From NCBI GenBank assembly GCA_021783235.1, contig JAJXUD010000049.1, forward strand, positions 1-35,497: 35,497 nucleotides of DNA. The letters run 5' to 3'. Positions within the stretch are counted from its first letter, which is position 1; every line of letters starts with the position of its first letter. The notes under the pieces are model-generated. The model saw only the letters and a program-made list of their open reading frames with translations, was not told the DNA's origin and did not search any database. The stretch comes from Myxococcales bacterium (lineage in GTDB: Bacteria > Myxococcota > Myxococcia > Myxococcales > JAKAPL01). The translations under genes and the position numbers were made by a program. This document shows positions 14,902-26,199 of this stretch, one piece after another.

Positions 14902-17529
14902 ATGAGCAGCGCCCCGGTCGACCTCGAGTCGCAGACGCCGATGATGCGGCAGTACCTCGAGACGAAGGCGCGCGTGCCCGACGCGCTGCTCTTCTTCCGG
15001 CTCGGCGACTTCTACGAGCTCTTCTTCGACGACGCGATCGAGGCGGCGCGGCTGCTCGAGATCACGCTCACCTCGCGCAGCAAGGGCGACGACCGGGTGC
15101 CGATGTGCGGCGTCCCTTTCCACGCGGCGAGGGGCTACGTCGCGAAGCTCGTGGCGGCGGGGCGCAAGGTCGCCATCTGCGACCAGGTCGAGGAGCCTGG
15201 GGGCGGCAGGGAGAAGCTCTTCCGGCGCGAGCTGACGCGGGTCGTCACCCCGGGGATGGTGCTCGACGACGAGCTGCTCGACCCGAAGGAGAGCCGCTGG
15301 CTCGCCGCCGCGGCGCTGCAGGGCGGCTCGGCCGGCGTCGCCTTCCTCGACCTCTCGACCGGCGACCTGCGCGCCGCCGAGCTTCAGGCCGAGCGGCTCC
15401 AGGACGAGCTCTGGCGCCACGCGCCCGCCGAGATCCTCGCGGGGGCGGGGATCGCGCCCGCGCTCCTCGAGCCGCTCGGGGCGCCCGTGCAGCCCGCGCC
15501 CGAGCCCGAGCGGGGCGAACCCGATCCGCTGGCGGCCCACCTCGGCCCCGACCGCGGCGCCTCGCAGGGGCTCGCGCCCGACGGCCCGGCCGGCTTGGCC
15601 TGCGCGCTCCTCCTCCGCTACGCGGCGCGCAGCCAGCTGCGGACCGCGGCCCACGTCGACCGGGTGACGGTCTACCGGCCGAGCGACCTGCTCGTCGTCG
15701 ACGAGGCCTCGCGGCAGAACCTCGAGATCGTCCGGACGATGCGCGACGGCGGTCGGCGCGGCTCCCTCCTCGGCGTCCTCGACCGGACGGAGACCCCGAT
15801 GGGCTCCCGGCTCCTGTGCGACTGGCTCCTCGGGCCGCTGCTCGACCTCGGGGCCATCCGGGCGCGCCACGACGCGGTGGGCGAGCTCGCGGAGCGGGCG
15901 GTGCTGCGCGAGGACCTCGCCGCCGCGCTGCGGGGCGTGCGCGACGTCGAACGGCTCTCGGCGCGCCTCTCGCTCGGGCAGGGCAGTCCGCGCGACCTGC
16001 GCGCGCTCGGCGATTCGCTCGGGCGGCTGCCGCTCTTGCGCGGGAAGCTCGCCGGCCTGGGAGCCGGCCTCTTCTCGGAGGTCTTCGAGAGGACCGACGG
16101 GCTCGACGACCTCGCGGGCACGCTCCAGGGCGCGCTCCTCGACGAGCCCGCCGCCACGCTGCGCGAGGGCGGCTTCGTGCGGCCGGGCTTCTCCGCGGAG
16201 GTCGACGAGCTCGTCGCGCTCGCCCAGGGCGGCAAGGCGACGCTCGCCGCGCTCGAGGCCGAGGAGCGAGCGCGCACCGGCATCTCCTCGCTCAAGGTCC
16301 GCTTCAACAAGGTCTTCGGCTACTACCTCGAGGTGACGACGCCGAACCTCCACCTCGTGCCGAAGGACTGGGTGCGGCGGCAGACCACGGCGGGCGGCGA
16401 GCGCTTCGTCACCGAGGCGCTCAAGGGCTGGGAGGAGAAGGTCCTCGGCGCCGAGGAGCGGCGGATCGCGCTCGAGGCGCGCCTCTTCGAGGAGCTGCGG
16501 CAGCGGGTCTGCGCGCGCCTTCCGGCGCTGCGAACCGCCGCGCGGGCGGTGGCGACGCTCGACGCGCTGCTCTCGTTCGCGCGCGCCGCCGCGGAGTACG
16601 GCTACGTGCGCCCCGATCTCGACGACGGCGACGAGCTCGTCATCGAGGACGGCCGCCACCCGGTGGTCGAGCGGATGCTCGGCATCGAGCCGTTCGTGCC
16701 GAACGACGTCCGGCTCGACCGGCGGAGCTGCCAGCTCCTCGTCCTCACCGGCCCCAACATGGCCGGCAAGAGCACCGTGCTCCGGCAGGTGGCGCTCGTC
16801 GTCTTGATGGCCCAGGCGGGGAGCTTCGTGCCGGCGCGCCGGGCCCGCATCGGCCGCTGCGACCGGATCTTCACCCGCGTGGGCGCCTCGGACAACCTCG
16901 CCCGCGGCCAGTCGACCTTCATGGTCGAGATGACCGAGACCGCCGCCATCCTCCGGCAGGCGACGGCCCGCTCGCTCGTCATCCTCGACGAGATCGGCCG
17001 CGGCACGTCCACGTTCGACGGCCTCTCCATCGCCTGGGCGGTCGCCGAGGCCCTGCACGATCGGATCGGCGCGCGCGCCCTCTTCGCGACGCACTACCAC
17101 GAGCTGACGGATCTCGCGCGCGACCGGCCGCGGGTCCGGAACGCCTCGCTCGCGGTCCGCGAGGAGGGGGGCCGGGTCGTCTTCTTGCGAAAGCTCGTCG
17201 ACGGCGGCGCGAGCCGCAGCTACGGCATCGAGGTGGCGCGACTCGCCGGGCTGCCGCGCGAGGTGATCGAGCGGGCCCGCGAGATCCTCGCGAACCTCGA
17301 GTCGGGCGAGCTCGACGAGGAGGGGATGCCGGCGCTCGCCCGCGCCGGCCGCGGCCGCGCTCGCGTGGCCCGGGCGCGAGAGCGGCAGGATCAGCTTCGC
17401 CTCTTCTCGCCGCCGCCGCCGGAGCCGTCCCCGCTCGAGGAGGCCGTGCGCGCCCTCGACGTCGATCGGACGACGCCGCTCGAGGCGCTCGCGTTCCTCG
17501 CCGACTGGCGATCGCGGCTGGGCCGCTGA
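14902..17529 (+). CDS. mutS: MutS, DNA mismatch recognition ATPase
   Basis: An 875-residue MutS (E. coli 853). The mismatch-probing Phe-Tyr-Glu lies in LGDFYELFF (about 36-44). Walker A reads TGPNMAGKSTVLRQ (about 616-629; many homologues have TGPNMGGKST), and Walker B and the signature read LVILDEIGRGTSTFDGLS (about 692-709), followed by FATHYHELTDLA. All domains are present, ending in a C-terminal region that can oligomerise. It starts mismatch repair by binding mispairs and recruiting MutL. There is no Shine-Dalgarno before the ATG; a TAGCTT element (14886-14891) ends ten bases upstream. It is divergent from the sigma-54 regulator gene. Confidence 0.97.
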   Translation: MSSAPVDLESQTPMMRQYLETKARVPDALLFFRLGDFYELFFDDAIEAARLLEITLTSRSKGDDRVPMCGVPFHAARGYVAKLVAAGRKVAICDQVEEPGGGREKLFRRELTRVVTPGMVLDDELLDPKESRWLAAAALQGGSAGVAFLDLSTGDLRAAELQAERLQDELWRHAPAEILAGAGIAPALLEPLGAPVQPAPEPERGEPDPLAAHLGPDRGASQGLAPDGPAGLACALLLRYAARSQLRTAAHVDRVTVYRPSDLLVVDEASRQNLEIVRTMRDGGRRGSLLGVLDRTETPMGSRLLCDWLLGPLLDLGAIRARHDAVGELAERAVLREDLAAALRGVRDVERLSARLSLGQGSPRDLRALGDSLGRLPLLRGKLAGLGAGLFSEVFERTDGLDDLAGTLQGALLDEPAATLREGGFVRPGFSAEVDELVALAQGGKATLAALEAEERARTGISSLKVRFNKVFGYYLEVTTPNLHLVPKDWVRRQTTAGGERFVTEALKGWEEKVLGAEERRIALEARLFEELRQRVCARLPALRTAARAVATLDALLSFARAAAEYGYVRPDLDDGDELVIEDGRHPVVERMLGIEPFVPNDVRLDRRSCQLLVLTGPNMAGKSTVLRQVALVVLMAQAGSFVPARRARIGRCDRIFTRVGASDNLARGQSTFMVEMTETAAILRQATARSLVILDEIGRGTSTFDGLSIAWAVAEALHDRIGARALFATHYHELTDLARDRPRVRNASLAVREEGGRVVFLRKLVDGGASRSYGIEVARLAGLPREVIERAREILANLESGELDEEGMPALARAGRGRARVARARERQDQLRLFSPPPPEPSPLEEAVRALDVDRTTPLEALAFLADWRSRLGR

Positions 17530-17602
17530 CCGTGCGCTTGCGGGCGAAGGGTGCCGTGCGGTAGCAAGGCGCGCGCCCGCTCTCCGGGCACCGGAGGTTG
17601 CC

Positions 17603-18955
17603 ATGACCCAGAAGCCGCTCCTCGTCGCCCTCTCCCTCTTCGGGCTCGCCGCAGGCGCGACCGGCTGCTTCCTGGGCAACTCGACGGTCGCCGAGTGCCA
17701 GAAATCCTGCCAGCACCTCTACTTCGACTGCGCCGCCGGAAGCCCGACCGAAACCGAGGCCCAGTGCGAGGCGGCCTGCGGGACCTCGAGCTCGGGGGTG
17801 AGCTGCACGAATCCCCAGGCCTTCTACAACTGCGTCAACGCGGCCTCCTGCCCCACGCTCCAAGGGCTGACCGGGCAGAGCACGATGGCCTCCTGCGCCG
17901 GCGAGGGGAGCTGTAGCTTCACGACGGGGACGGGCACGGTCATCGGCGGCAACGGTGGCTCGAGCTCGAGCGGCGGCTCGACGTTTGGCGGCGGATCGAC
18001 GTCCGGTGGCACGACCTTCGGCGGCGGCTCGACGTCCGGTGGCACGACCTTTGGCGGCGGCTCGACCTCCGGTGGCACGACCTTCGGCGGCGGCTCGACC
18101 TCCGGTGGCACGACCTTCGGCGGCGGCTCGACGTCCAGCGGCGGCTTCACGAGCGGCGGCTCGACCAGCGGAGGGAGCACGGGCGGCGGGATGACCGCCG
18201 GCTCGGCGTGCACGGCACCCGCGGCCGGCCAGACCGACCCCTGCGCGACCGCGGGGCTCGCCTGCATGTACACGGGCGGCGGGACGTCCGGCTACCAGTG
18301 CGAGCTGCCGACCGAGTTCTACCCCTGCCTGCCGGCGGTCGGCTGCGCCCAGGGCAGCCCTCCGCTCACCTGCAGCGCGATCACCCTCCCCACGGGCAGC
18401 GAGAACCTCTGCGTCGTCGACTGCGCGGCGAGCACCGGCTGCCCCACTCCGAGCACGACCTGCCAGAGCGTCTCGGGCCAGTCGGTCTGCTGGTACGACC
18501 TCTGCGGTCCCGGCAGCTCGCCGGACGGCGGCACGGCCAACGGCACGGTCTACTACGCCCCGTGCAACGCCCAGGGGAGCGGAGACGGCGTCTGCCTGCC
18601 GGTCACGTCCGGCTCCGGGACGGTCGGCATCTGCCAGCAGGGCGGACCGCTCGCGGCCGGCGCGACCGGCTGCTCGCCGATTCGCCCCGCGGGCGGCGCC
18701 CTCGCCACCCTCTGCGACGGGACCTCGTACTGCCTGACGAGCTTCTCGGGCGGCACGACCTCGCTCTGCTATCCCATCTGCGGCGCCCAGGCCCCCATGG
18801 CCGCCGACGGCGGCCCTGGTTGTGGCACCGGCACGGGCTGCGTCGGCATCGGCGGCGACTTCGGCGTCTGCCTCGAATCGTGCACCGCCGGGACGACGAC
18901 CTGCCCCTCCCCGACGAGCTGCCAGAACGTGGGCAGCAGCTACTGCCTGCCGTAG
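17603..18955 (+). CDS. Cys-rich lipoprotein with Gly/Ser/Thr tandem repeats
   Basis: 450 residues. The N-terminus is a lipoprotein signal (LVALSLFGLAAGATG then Cys22). The mature part has a Cys-rich domain (about 32-110, containing CQKSCQHLYFDC), then a low-complexity linker (about 112-200) built of 11-residue units FGGGSTSGGTT. A second Cys-rich region (about 205-450) follows, with many C-x(5-15)-C spacings typical of myxobacterial surface proteins. GGAGG six bases upstream supports the ATG. A poor -35/-10 pair (TTGCGG 17538, TAGCAA 17562) may drive it. The function is unknown; surface display on the outer membrane with disulphide-bonded domains is inferred. No enzyme motif was seen. Confidence 0.85.
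   Translation: MTQKPLLVALSLFGLAAGATGCFLGNSTVAECQKSCQHLYFDCAAGSPTETEAQCEAACGTSSSGVSCTNPQAFYNCVNAASCPTLQGLTGQSTMASCAGEGSCSFTTGTGTVIGGNGGSSSSGGSTFGGGSTSGGTTFGGGSTSGGTTFGGGSTSGGTTFGGGSTSGGTTFGGGSTSSGGFTSGGSTSGGSTGGGMTAGSACTAPAAGQTDPCATAGLACMYTGGGTSGYQCELPTEFYPCLPAVGCAQGSPPLTCSAITLPTGSENLCVVDCAASTGCPTPSTTCQSVSGQSVCWYDLCGPGSSPDGGTANGTVYYAPCNAQGSGDGVCLPVTSGSGTVGICQQGGPLAAGATGCSPIRPAGGALATLCDGTSYCLTSFSGGTTSLCYPICGAQAPMAADGGPGCGTGTGCVGIGGDFGVCLESCTAGTTTCPSPTSCQNVGSSYCLP
17984..18148 (+). repeat. 33-bp in-frame tandem repeat (about five units)
   Basis: Four near-identical 33-base units (17984, 18017, 18050, 18083) and a diverged fifth (18116) encode FGGGSTSGGTT. Units differ at a few synonymous sites (TTT/TTC, ACG/ACC, GGA/GGC). 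The repeat length is a multiple of three, so unit gain or loss changes linker length without frameshift. Such arrays commonly vary between strains by slippage or recombination. Confidence 0.9.
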
Positions 18956-18974
18956 CCCCGAACCCGAATCGGGG
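18956..18974 (+). terminator. Weak hairpin after the lipoprotein gene
   Basis: CCCCGA (18956-18961) and TCGGGG (18969-18974) pair around a seven-base loop directly after the stop codon. There is no T tract after it, so it may be a weak terminator or an mRNA 3' end stabiliser. Confidence 0.35.
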
Positions 18975-19060
18975 GCGCCCGCGCGCCTTCCTTCAGGAGG
19001 GGTGTTGGGCCCCGGGGAGAGCCGGGGGGGGCTCCGCGGTTGTCGTAGACTGACGGCTCC

Positions 19061-22000
19061 ATGCTCGAAGGCTTCCACCCCGCGGTCTCCCGCTGGTTCC
19101 TCGGCCGCTTCGAGGACCCGACCCCGCCGCAGCGGCGCGGCTGGGCCGAGATCCGCGCCGGGCGCGACACCCTCATCGCAGCGCCGACGGGATCGGGCAA
19201 GACGCTCGCGGCCTTCCTCGCCTGCCTGGACGATCTGGTGCGGCGCGGGCTCGCGGGCGAGCTGCCCGACGAGACCGTCGCGGTCTACGTCTCCCCGCTC
19301 AAGGCGCTCGGCAACGACGTCCAGAAGAACCTCGCCGTCCCGCTCGCGGGCATCGCCGCCGCCGCCGTCGAGCTCGGCCTCTCGATGCCGCCGGTCCGGA
19401 CGGCCGTGCGCACGGGCGACACGCCGCAGTCCGAGCGGGCGAGGATCCTGCGCCGGCCGCCGCAGCTGCTCCTCACGACGCCCGAGTCGCTCTACCTCCT
19501 GCTCACCTCTGCGAAGGGGCGGGAGATCCTGCGGCCGGTCCGGACGGTCATCGTCGACGAGATCCACGCGCTCGCGGACGACAAGCGCGGCGCCCACCTC
19601 GCGCTCTCGCTCGAGCGGCTCGAGGCGCTCGCGGGCCGCCGCATCCAGCGGATCGGGCTGTCGGCCACCCAGAACCCCATCGAGGAGATCGCCCGCTTCC
19701 TCGTCGGCGCCGCCCGGGTGGGAGCGGACGGCAGGCCCGACTGCGCCATCGTGGACGAGAGCCGCGGCCGCGCCCTCGACCTCGGGGTCGAGATCCCGCG
19801 GAGCGAGCTGTCCGCCGTCGCCTCGAAGGAGCTCTGGGGCGAGGTCTACGACCGACTCGCCGAGCTGGTGCGCTCCCACCGGACGACGCTCGTCTTCGCG
19901 AACACGCGGCGGCTCGTCGAGCGGATCTCGCACTCGCTCGCCGAGCGGCTCGGCGAGGAGCAGGTCGTCGCGCACCACGGATCGATGTCGCGGCAGCGTC
20001 GGCTTCAGGCCGAGGAGAAGCTCAAGGGCGCCGAGGTCCGGGTCGCGGTGGCGACCGCCTCGCTCGAGCTCGGCCTCGACGTCGGCGCGGTGGACCTCGT
20101 CTGCCAGCTCGGCTCTCCCCGCTCGCTCTCGGTGGGGCTGCAGCGGATCGGCCGCTCGGGCCACTTTCGGGGGGCGACGCCCAAGGGGCGCCTCTTTCCG
20201 CTCTCGCGCGACGAGCTCATCGAGTGCGCCGCCTTCGTGCGCGGCGTCCGCGCCGGGCACCTCGACCTCGTCCGCGTGCCGCCCGCGCCGCTCGACGTCC
20301 TCGCCCAGCAGCTCGTCGCCGCCTGCGCCTGCGAGGAGTGGGGGGAGGACGAGCTCTTCGCGCTCGCGCGCCGCGCCTGGCCCTACGCGCGGCTGACGCG
20401 GCGCGACTTCGACCGGCTGGTCGAGATGCTGTCGGAGGGGGTCGCCCCCGGCAAGAGTCGCGCGGGCGCGCACGTTCACCGCGACGGCGTGCGGCGGCGG
20501 CTGCGGGGGAGGCGCGGCAGCCGGATGATCGCGCTGACCTGCGGCGGCGCGATCCCCGACCAGGGCGTCTACTCGGTGGTCAAGGAGCCCGAGGGGATCT
20601 CCGTGGGAACGGTGGACGAGGACTTCGCCATCGAGAGCATGACCGGCGACGTCTTCTCGCTCGGCAACGCCTCCTGGCGAATCCTGCGGGTGGAGCAGGG
20701 CAGGGTGCGGGTCGAGGACGCCCGCGGCGCCCCGCCCTCCATCCCGTTCTGGAACGGCGAGGCGCCGGGTCGCACCCTCGAGCTGTCGGAGGAGGTGTCG
20801 CGCCTCCGGGAGGAGATCGAGCCGCTGCTCGCCGAGCCCGAGGCCGCGGCGACCTGGCTCTCGCGCGAGGGGGCGGTGCCGCTGCCGGGGGCGGCGCAGG
20901 TCGTGCGCTACCTCGCGGCGGGGCGCGAGGCGCTCGGGGTCCTGCCGACCCAAGGGACCCTCGTCGCCGAGCGCTTCTTCGACGAGGGGGGCGGCATGCA
21001 GCTCGTCGTCCACTCCCCGTTCGGCGCCCGGATCAACCGCGCCTTCGGCCTCGCCCTGCGCAAGTGCTTCTGCCGCACCTTCGACTTCGAGCTGCAGGCG
21101 GCGGCCACCGACGACGCGGTCCTCCTGTCGCTCGGGCCGCAGCAGAGCTTTCCGCTCGAGCTCGTCTTCGAGCTCCTCTCCCCGTCGAGCGTCCGCGAGG
21201 CGCTCACGCAGGCGGTGCTGCGGGCGCCGATGTTTCGGGCCCGCTTCCGCTGGGCGGCGACCCGCTCGCTCGCGCTCCTGCGGCAGCAGGGCGGCCGCAA
21301 GCTGCCGCCGGCGCTGCTGCGCATGAAGGCGGACGACCTGCTCGCGACGCTCTTCCCGTCTCAGGCGGCCTGCCAGGAGAACGTCGCCGGGCCGCTCGAA
21401 CCGCCCGACCAGCCGCTCGTCGACGAGGCGCTGCGCGAGTGCCTGACCGACGCGATGGATCTGGCTGGGCTCACCGCGCTCCTGGAGCGGCTGCGGCGGG
21501 GCGAGCTGCGCACGGTGGCGCGCGACCTGCCAGAGCCCTCGCCGCTCTGCCACGAGATCCTCGGGGCTCACCCGTACGCCTTCCTCGACGACGCTCCGCT
21601 CGAGGAGCGGCGGGCGCGGGCGGTCCAGACCCGGCGGAGCCTCTCGCCGAAGGACGCGAGCGAGATCGGCGCCCTCGACCCGGCCGCGATCGACGAGGTG
21701 CGGCGGCAGGCCTGGCCCGCGCCGCGCGACCCGGACGAGCTGCACGACGCCCTGATGCAGCTCGTGCTCTGGCCGAGCTCGGGGGGCGCTGTGGCGCGGG
21801 AGCGGGGCTGGGGCGGGGACGCCGCGCTCGGGTCCCCCCTCCTCGACTCCCTCCTCCAATCCGGCCGCGCCCTGCGCGTCGGCCACTGCATCGCGGCCGC
21901 CGAGCGCGAGGAGCTCGCCAGGGCGGCGCTCGCGGGCGACGAGCCGGCGCTCGACCGGGCGGTCTCGGGCTGGATGGACGCGCTCGGGCCGACCACGGGC

Positions 22001-23359
22001 GCGGCGCTCGCGACGTCCCTCGGCCTGCCGGGGCCGGCGGTGGACCAGGCGCTCCACCGGCTCGAGGGGAGAGGCAAGATCCTCCGGGGCCGCTTCACGC
22101 CGGGGACGGAGGGCGGAGGAGCCGGGCTCTTCGCGACGAGGGGCGGAGGGCGGAGGCAGGAGCAGCCGATCGAGTGGTGCGAGCGCGGGCTTCTCGCCCG
22201 CATCCACCGGCTCACCCTGGGCAAGCTGCGGCGGGAGATCGAGCCCGTCTCCACCGCCGATCTCTTCCGCTTCCTCTTCCGCTGGCAGCACGTGCAGCCC
22301 GGGACGCAGCTGACGGGCCTCGCCGGACTGCGCGAGATCCTCGGGCAGCTCCAGGGGCTCTCGGCGCCGGCCGGCGCCTGGGAGCGGGAGATCCTGCCGG
22401 CGCGCCTCTCGCGCTACGACCCCTCCTGGCTCGACCAGCTCTGCCTGTCGGGCGAGGTCGGCTGGGGACGGCTCGTGCCGCCCTCCGAGCGCGAGGCGGA
22501 CGCCCCCGCGCGCCGGCAGGCGCCCACGCGGGCGGCTCCCGTCGCCCTCTTTCGGCGCGAGGATCTACCCTGGCTCTTCGCGCTCGCCCGGGCGGGCCAG
22601 CTGCCGCCGCCGCTGCCCGAAGCGGCGGCCGACCTGCGCGATCGACTCAAGGCCCGCGGCGCCACCTTCGTCCCGGAGCTCCAGGCGGCGACCGGGCGGC
22701 TCGAGACCGAGCTCGAGCAGGCGCTCTGGGAGCTCGTGGCCGCGGGCGAGGTCGCCTGCGACGGCTTCGCGGGGCTGCGGCGGCTCGTCGATCCCATGCC
22801 AGCGGCCCAGGGCCGCCGTCGGGCCTCGTCCCGTCGCTCCGGCCGCTTCGCGCAGCGGCTGCCCTGGCAGGGCGGCCGCTGGTCGCTCCTTCGACCGGCA
22901 GTCGAGATCGCGTCCGACTCCGCCGTCGAGCCCCTGGCGCGGCAGCTCCTCCGTCGCTACGGCGTGGTCTTCCGCGACCTCTGCGCCCGCGAGCCGTGCG
23001 CGCCTCCCTGGCGCGAGCTCCTTCAGATCTTCCGCCGGCTCGAGGCGCGGGGCGAACTGCGAGGCGGCCGCTTCGCGGACGCCTTCGCCGGCGAGCAGTT
23101 CGCGCTGCCAGGGGCCGTGGAGGCGCTGCGCGCGGTCCGCCGCTGGGCGCCCACGGCCCCCGAGCGGGTCGCGCTCGGCGGCACCGATCCGCTGAACCTC
23201 GTCGGCGTCCTGACGCCTGGCGCCCGGCTCCCGGCCGTGCTGGGCCAGCGGCAGCTCTTCCAGGACGGCGTCGCGGTCGGGCCGCGGGCGGAGCCGCGCC
23301 AGGGTCGATCTCGCGGGCGCGGCGCGGGGGCCAGCGAGACGGGGAGTCCCGCATCGTAG
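19061..23359 (+). CDS. lhr: Lhr-type large DEAD/H-box helicase
   Basis: A 1432-residue superfamily 2 helicase of the Lhr class (E. coli Lhr 1538). The N-terminal core has Walker A AAPTGSGKT (about 40-48), DEIH in VIVDEIHALADDK (about 161-173), SAT in GLSATQNP, and motif VI QRIGRSGHF (about 360-368). A winged-helix and Lhr-core region follows (about residues 390-850), then a long C-terminal region with helicase-associated blocks. Lhr proteins translocate on ssDNA and unwind RNA:DNA hybrids in repair. There is no Shine-Dalgarno; TAGACT (19046-19051) ends nine bases before the ATG. No nuclease or metallo-phosphoesterase partner gene is adjacent. Confidence 0.92.
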   Translation: MLEGFHPAVSRWFLGRFEDPTPPQRRGWAEIRAGRDTLIAAPTGSGKTLAAFLACLDDLVRRGLAGELPDETVAVYVSPLKALGNDVQKNLAVPLAGIAAAAVELGLSMPPVRTAVRTGDTPQSERARILRRPPQLLLTTPESLYLLLTSAKGREILRPVRTVIVDEIHALADDKRGAHLALSLERLEALAGRRIQRIGLSATQNPIEEIARFLVGAARVGADGRPDCAIVDESRGRALDLGVEIPRSELSAVASKELWGEVYDRLAELVRSHRTTLVFANTRRLVERISHSLAERLGEEQVVAHHGSMSRQRRLQAEEKLKGAEVRVAVATASLELGLDVGAVDLVCQLGSPRSLSVGLQRIGRSGHFRGATPKGRLFPLSRDELIECAAFVRGVRAGHLDLVRVPPAPLDVLAQQLVAACACEEWGEDELFALARRAWPYARLTRRDFDRLVEMLSEGVAPGKSRAGAHVHRDGVRRRLRGRRGSRMIALTCGGAIPDQGVYSVVKEPEGISVGTVDEDFAIESMTGDVFSLGNASWRILRVEQGRVRVEDARGAPPSIPFWNGEAPGRTLELSEEVSRLREEIEPLLAEPEAAATWLSREGAVPLPGAAQVVRYLAAGREALGVLPTQGTLVAERFFDEGGGMQLVVHSPFGARINRAFGLALRKCFCRTFDFELQAAATDDAVLLSLGPQQSFPLELVFELLSPSSVREALTQAVLRAPMFRARFRWAATRSLALLRQQGGRKLPPALLRMKADDLLATLFPSQAACQENVAGPLEPPDQPLVDEALRECLTDAMDLAGLTALLERLRRGELRTVARDLPEPSPLCHEILGAHPYAFLDDAPLEERRARAVQTRRSLSPKDASEIGALDPAAIDEVRRQAWPAPRDPDELHDALMQLVLWPSSGGAVARERGWGGDAALGSPLLDSLLQSGRALRVGHCIAAAEREELARAALAGDEPALDRAVSGWMDALGPTTGAALATSLGLPGPAVDQALHRLEGRGKILRGRFTPGTEGGGAGLFATRGGGRRQEQPIEWCERGLLARIHRLTLGKLRREIEPVSTADLFRFLFRWQHVQPGTQLTGLAGLREILGQLQGLSAPAGAWEREILPARLSRYDPSWLDQLCLSGEVGWGRLVPPSEREADAPARRQAPTRAAPVALFRREDLPWLFALARAGQLPPPLPEAAADLRDRLKARGATFVPELQAATGRLETELEQALWELVAAGEVACDGFAGLRRLVDPMPAAQGRRRASSRRSGRFAQRLPWQGGRWSLLRPAVEIASDSAVEPLARQLLRRYGVVFRDLCAREPCAPPWRELLQIFRRLEARGELRGGRFADAFAGEQFALPGAVEALRAVRRWAPTAPERVALGGTDPLNLVGVLTPGARLPAVLGQRQLFQDGVAVGPRAEPRQGRSRGRGAGASETGSPAS

Positions 23360-23384
23360 CGGGCGGGCCGGCAGGGACTGTCAG

Positions 23385-23409
23385 GACCCACACATTTTCT
23401 TTGTGGGTC
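23385..23409. terminator. Hairpin with AT-rich loop after lhr
   Basis: GACCCACA (23385-23392) and TGTGGGTC (23402-23409) form a perfect eight-base stem with a nine-base loop rich in T, strikingly AT-rich for this genome. It lies 26 bases after the lhr stop. No T tract follows on either strand. It may end lhr transcription, or be a dyad operator for the downstream kinase operon. Confidence 0.4.
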
Positions 23410-23524
23410 AAGGCAACCGTCCCGCCAGGGCTTGCGCCCCGGTAGACCCGCAAGGTATCAACGGTGAACCTCCCAATGGCCACCGACTCGAAGCCCGGAA
23501 CCCAACGCTCGACCGGGCCCGTTC

Positions 23525-25749
<2,225 letters not shown>

Positions 25750-25753
<4 letters not shown>

Positions 25754-26196
25754 GCAAGGCACCGGCCGCGATCGAGGCGGCCGAGGCCAACGGCGGCCCC
25801 CGCGCGACTCCGCTGATCCTCCTCGTCGACGACTTCGTGGACAACCGCGAGATGTACGCCGAGTACCTCGCCTTCTCGGGCTTTCAGGTCGCCGAGGCCG
25901 CGGACGGCCACGAGGCGCTCGCCAAGGCCTTCGAGCTCCTGCCCGACATCATCCTGATGGACCTCTCGCTCCCCGGCATGGACGGCTGGGAGGCGACGCG
26001 GCGGCTGAAGCAGGACGAGCGCACCCGCGGGATCCCGGTCATCGCCGTCACGGGCCACGTCCTCGACGGCCACGCCGAGGGCGCGCGCGGGGTCGGCTGC
26101 GACGGCTTCGTCGCGAAGCCCTGCCTGCCCGAGGCGCTGGTCGCCGAGGTGCGCCGCATGCTGGAGCGGAGCCGCTCTGGCCGTGGAGGGCGCTGA
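25750..26196 (+). CDS. Single-domain response regulator (CheY-like)
   Basis: A 148-residue receiver domain only. It has the acidic pair in LVDDFVDN (Asp27, Asp28), phospho-acceptor Asp71 in IILMDLSLPGMDGWE, Thr101 in VIAVTGH and Lys123 in FVAKPC. A 20-residue N-terminal tail precedes the domain and no output domain follows. It likely works by protein contact or in a phosphorelay with the kinase upstream, with which it overlaps by four bases. Confidence 0.92.
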
Positions 26197-26199
26197 GCC

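Noticed and set aside
17984-18148. CRISPR-like array of regularly spaced repeats
   Set aside because: The units are directly adjacent without spacers and encode in-frame FGGGSTSGGTT; it is a protein-coding tandem repeat.
16979-22291. Very long minus-strand open frame (over 1700 codons) antisense to mutS, the lipoprotein gene and lhr
   Set aside because: It is Arg/Ala/Glu-rich with no domain motif and is a codon-bias shadow of GC-rich plus-strand genes; lhr and mutS have all family motifs on the other strand.
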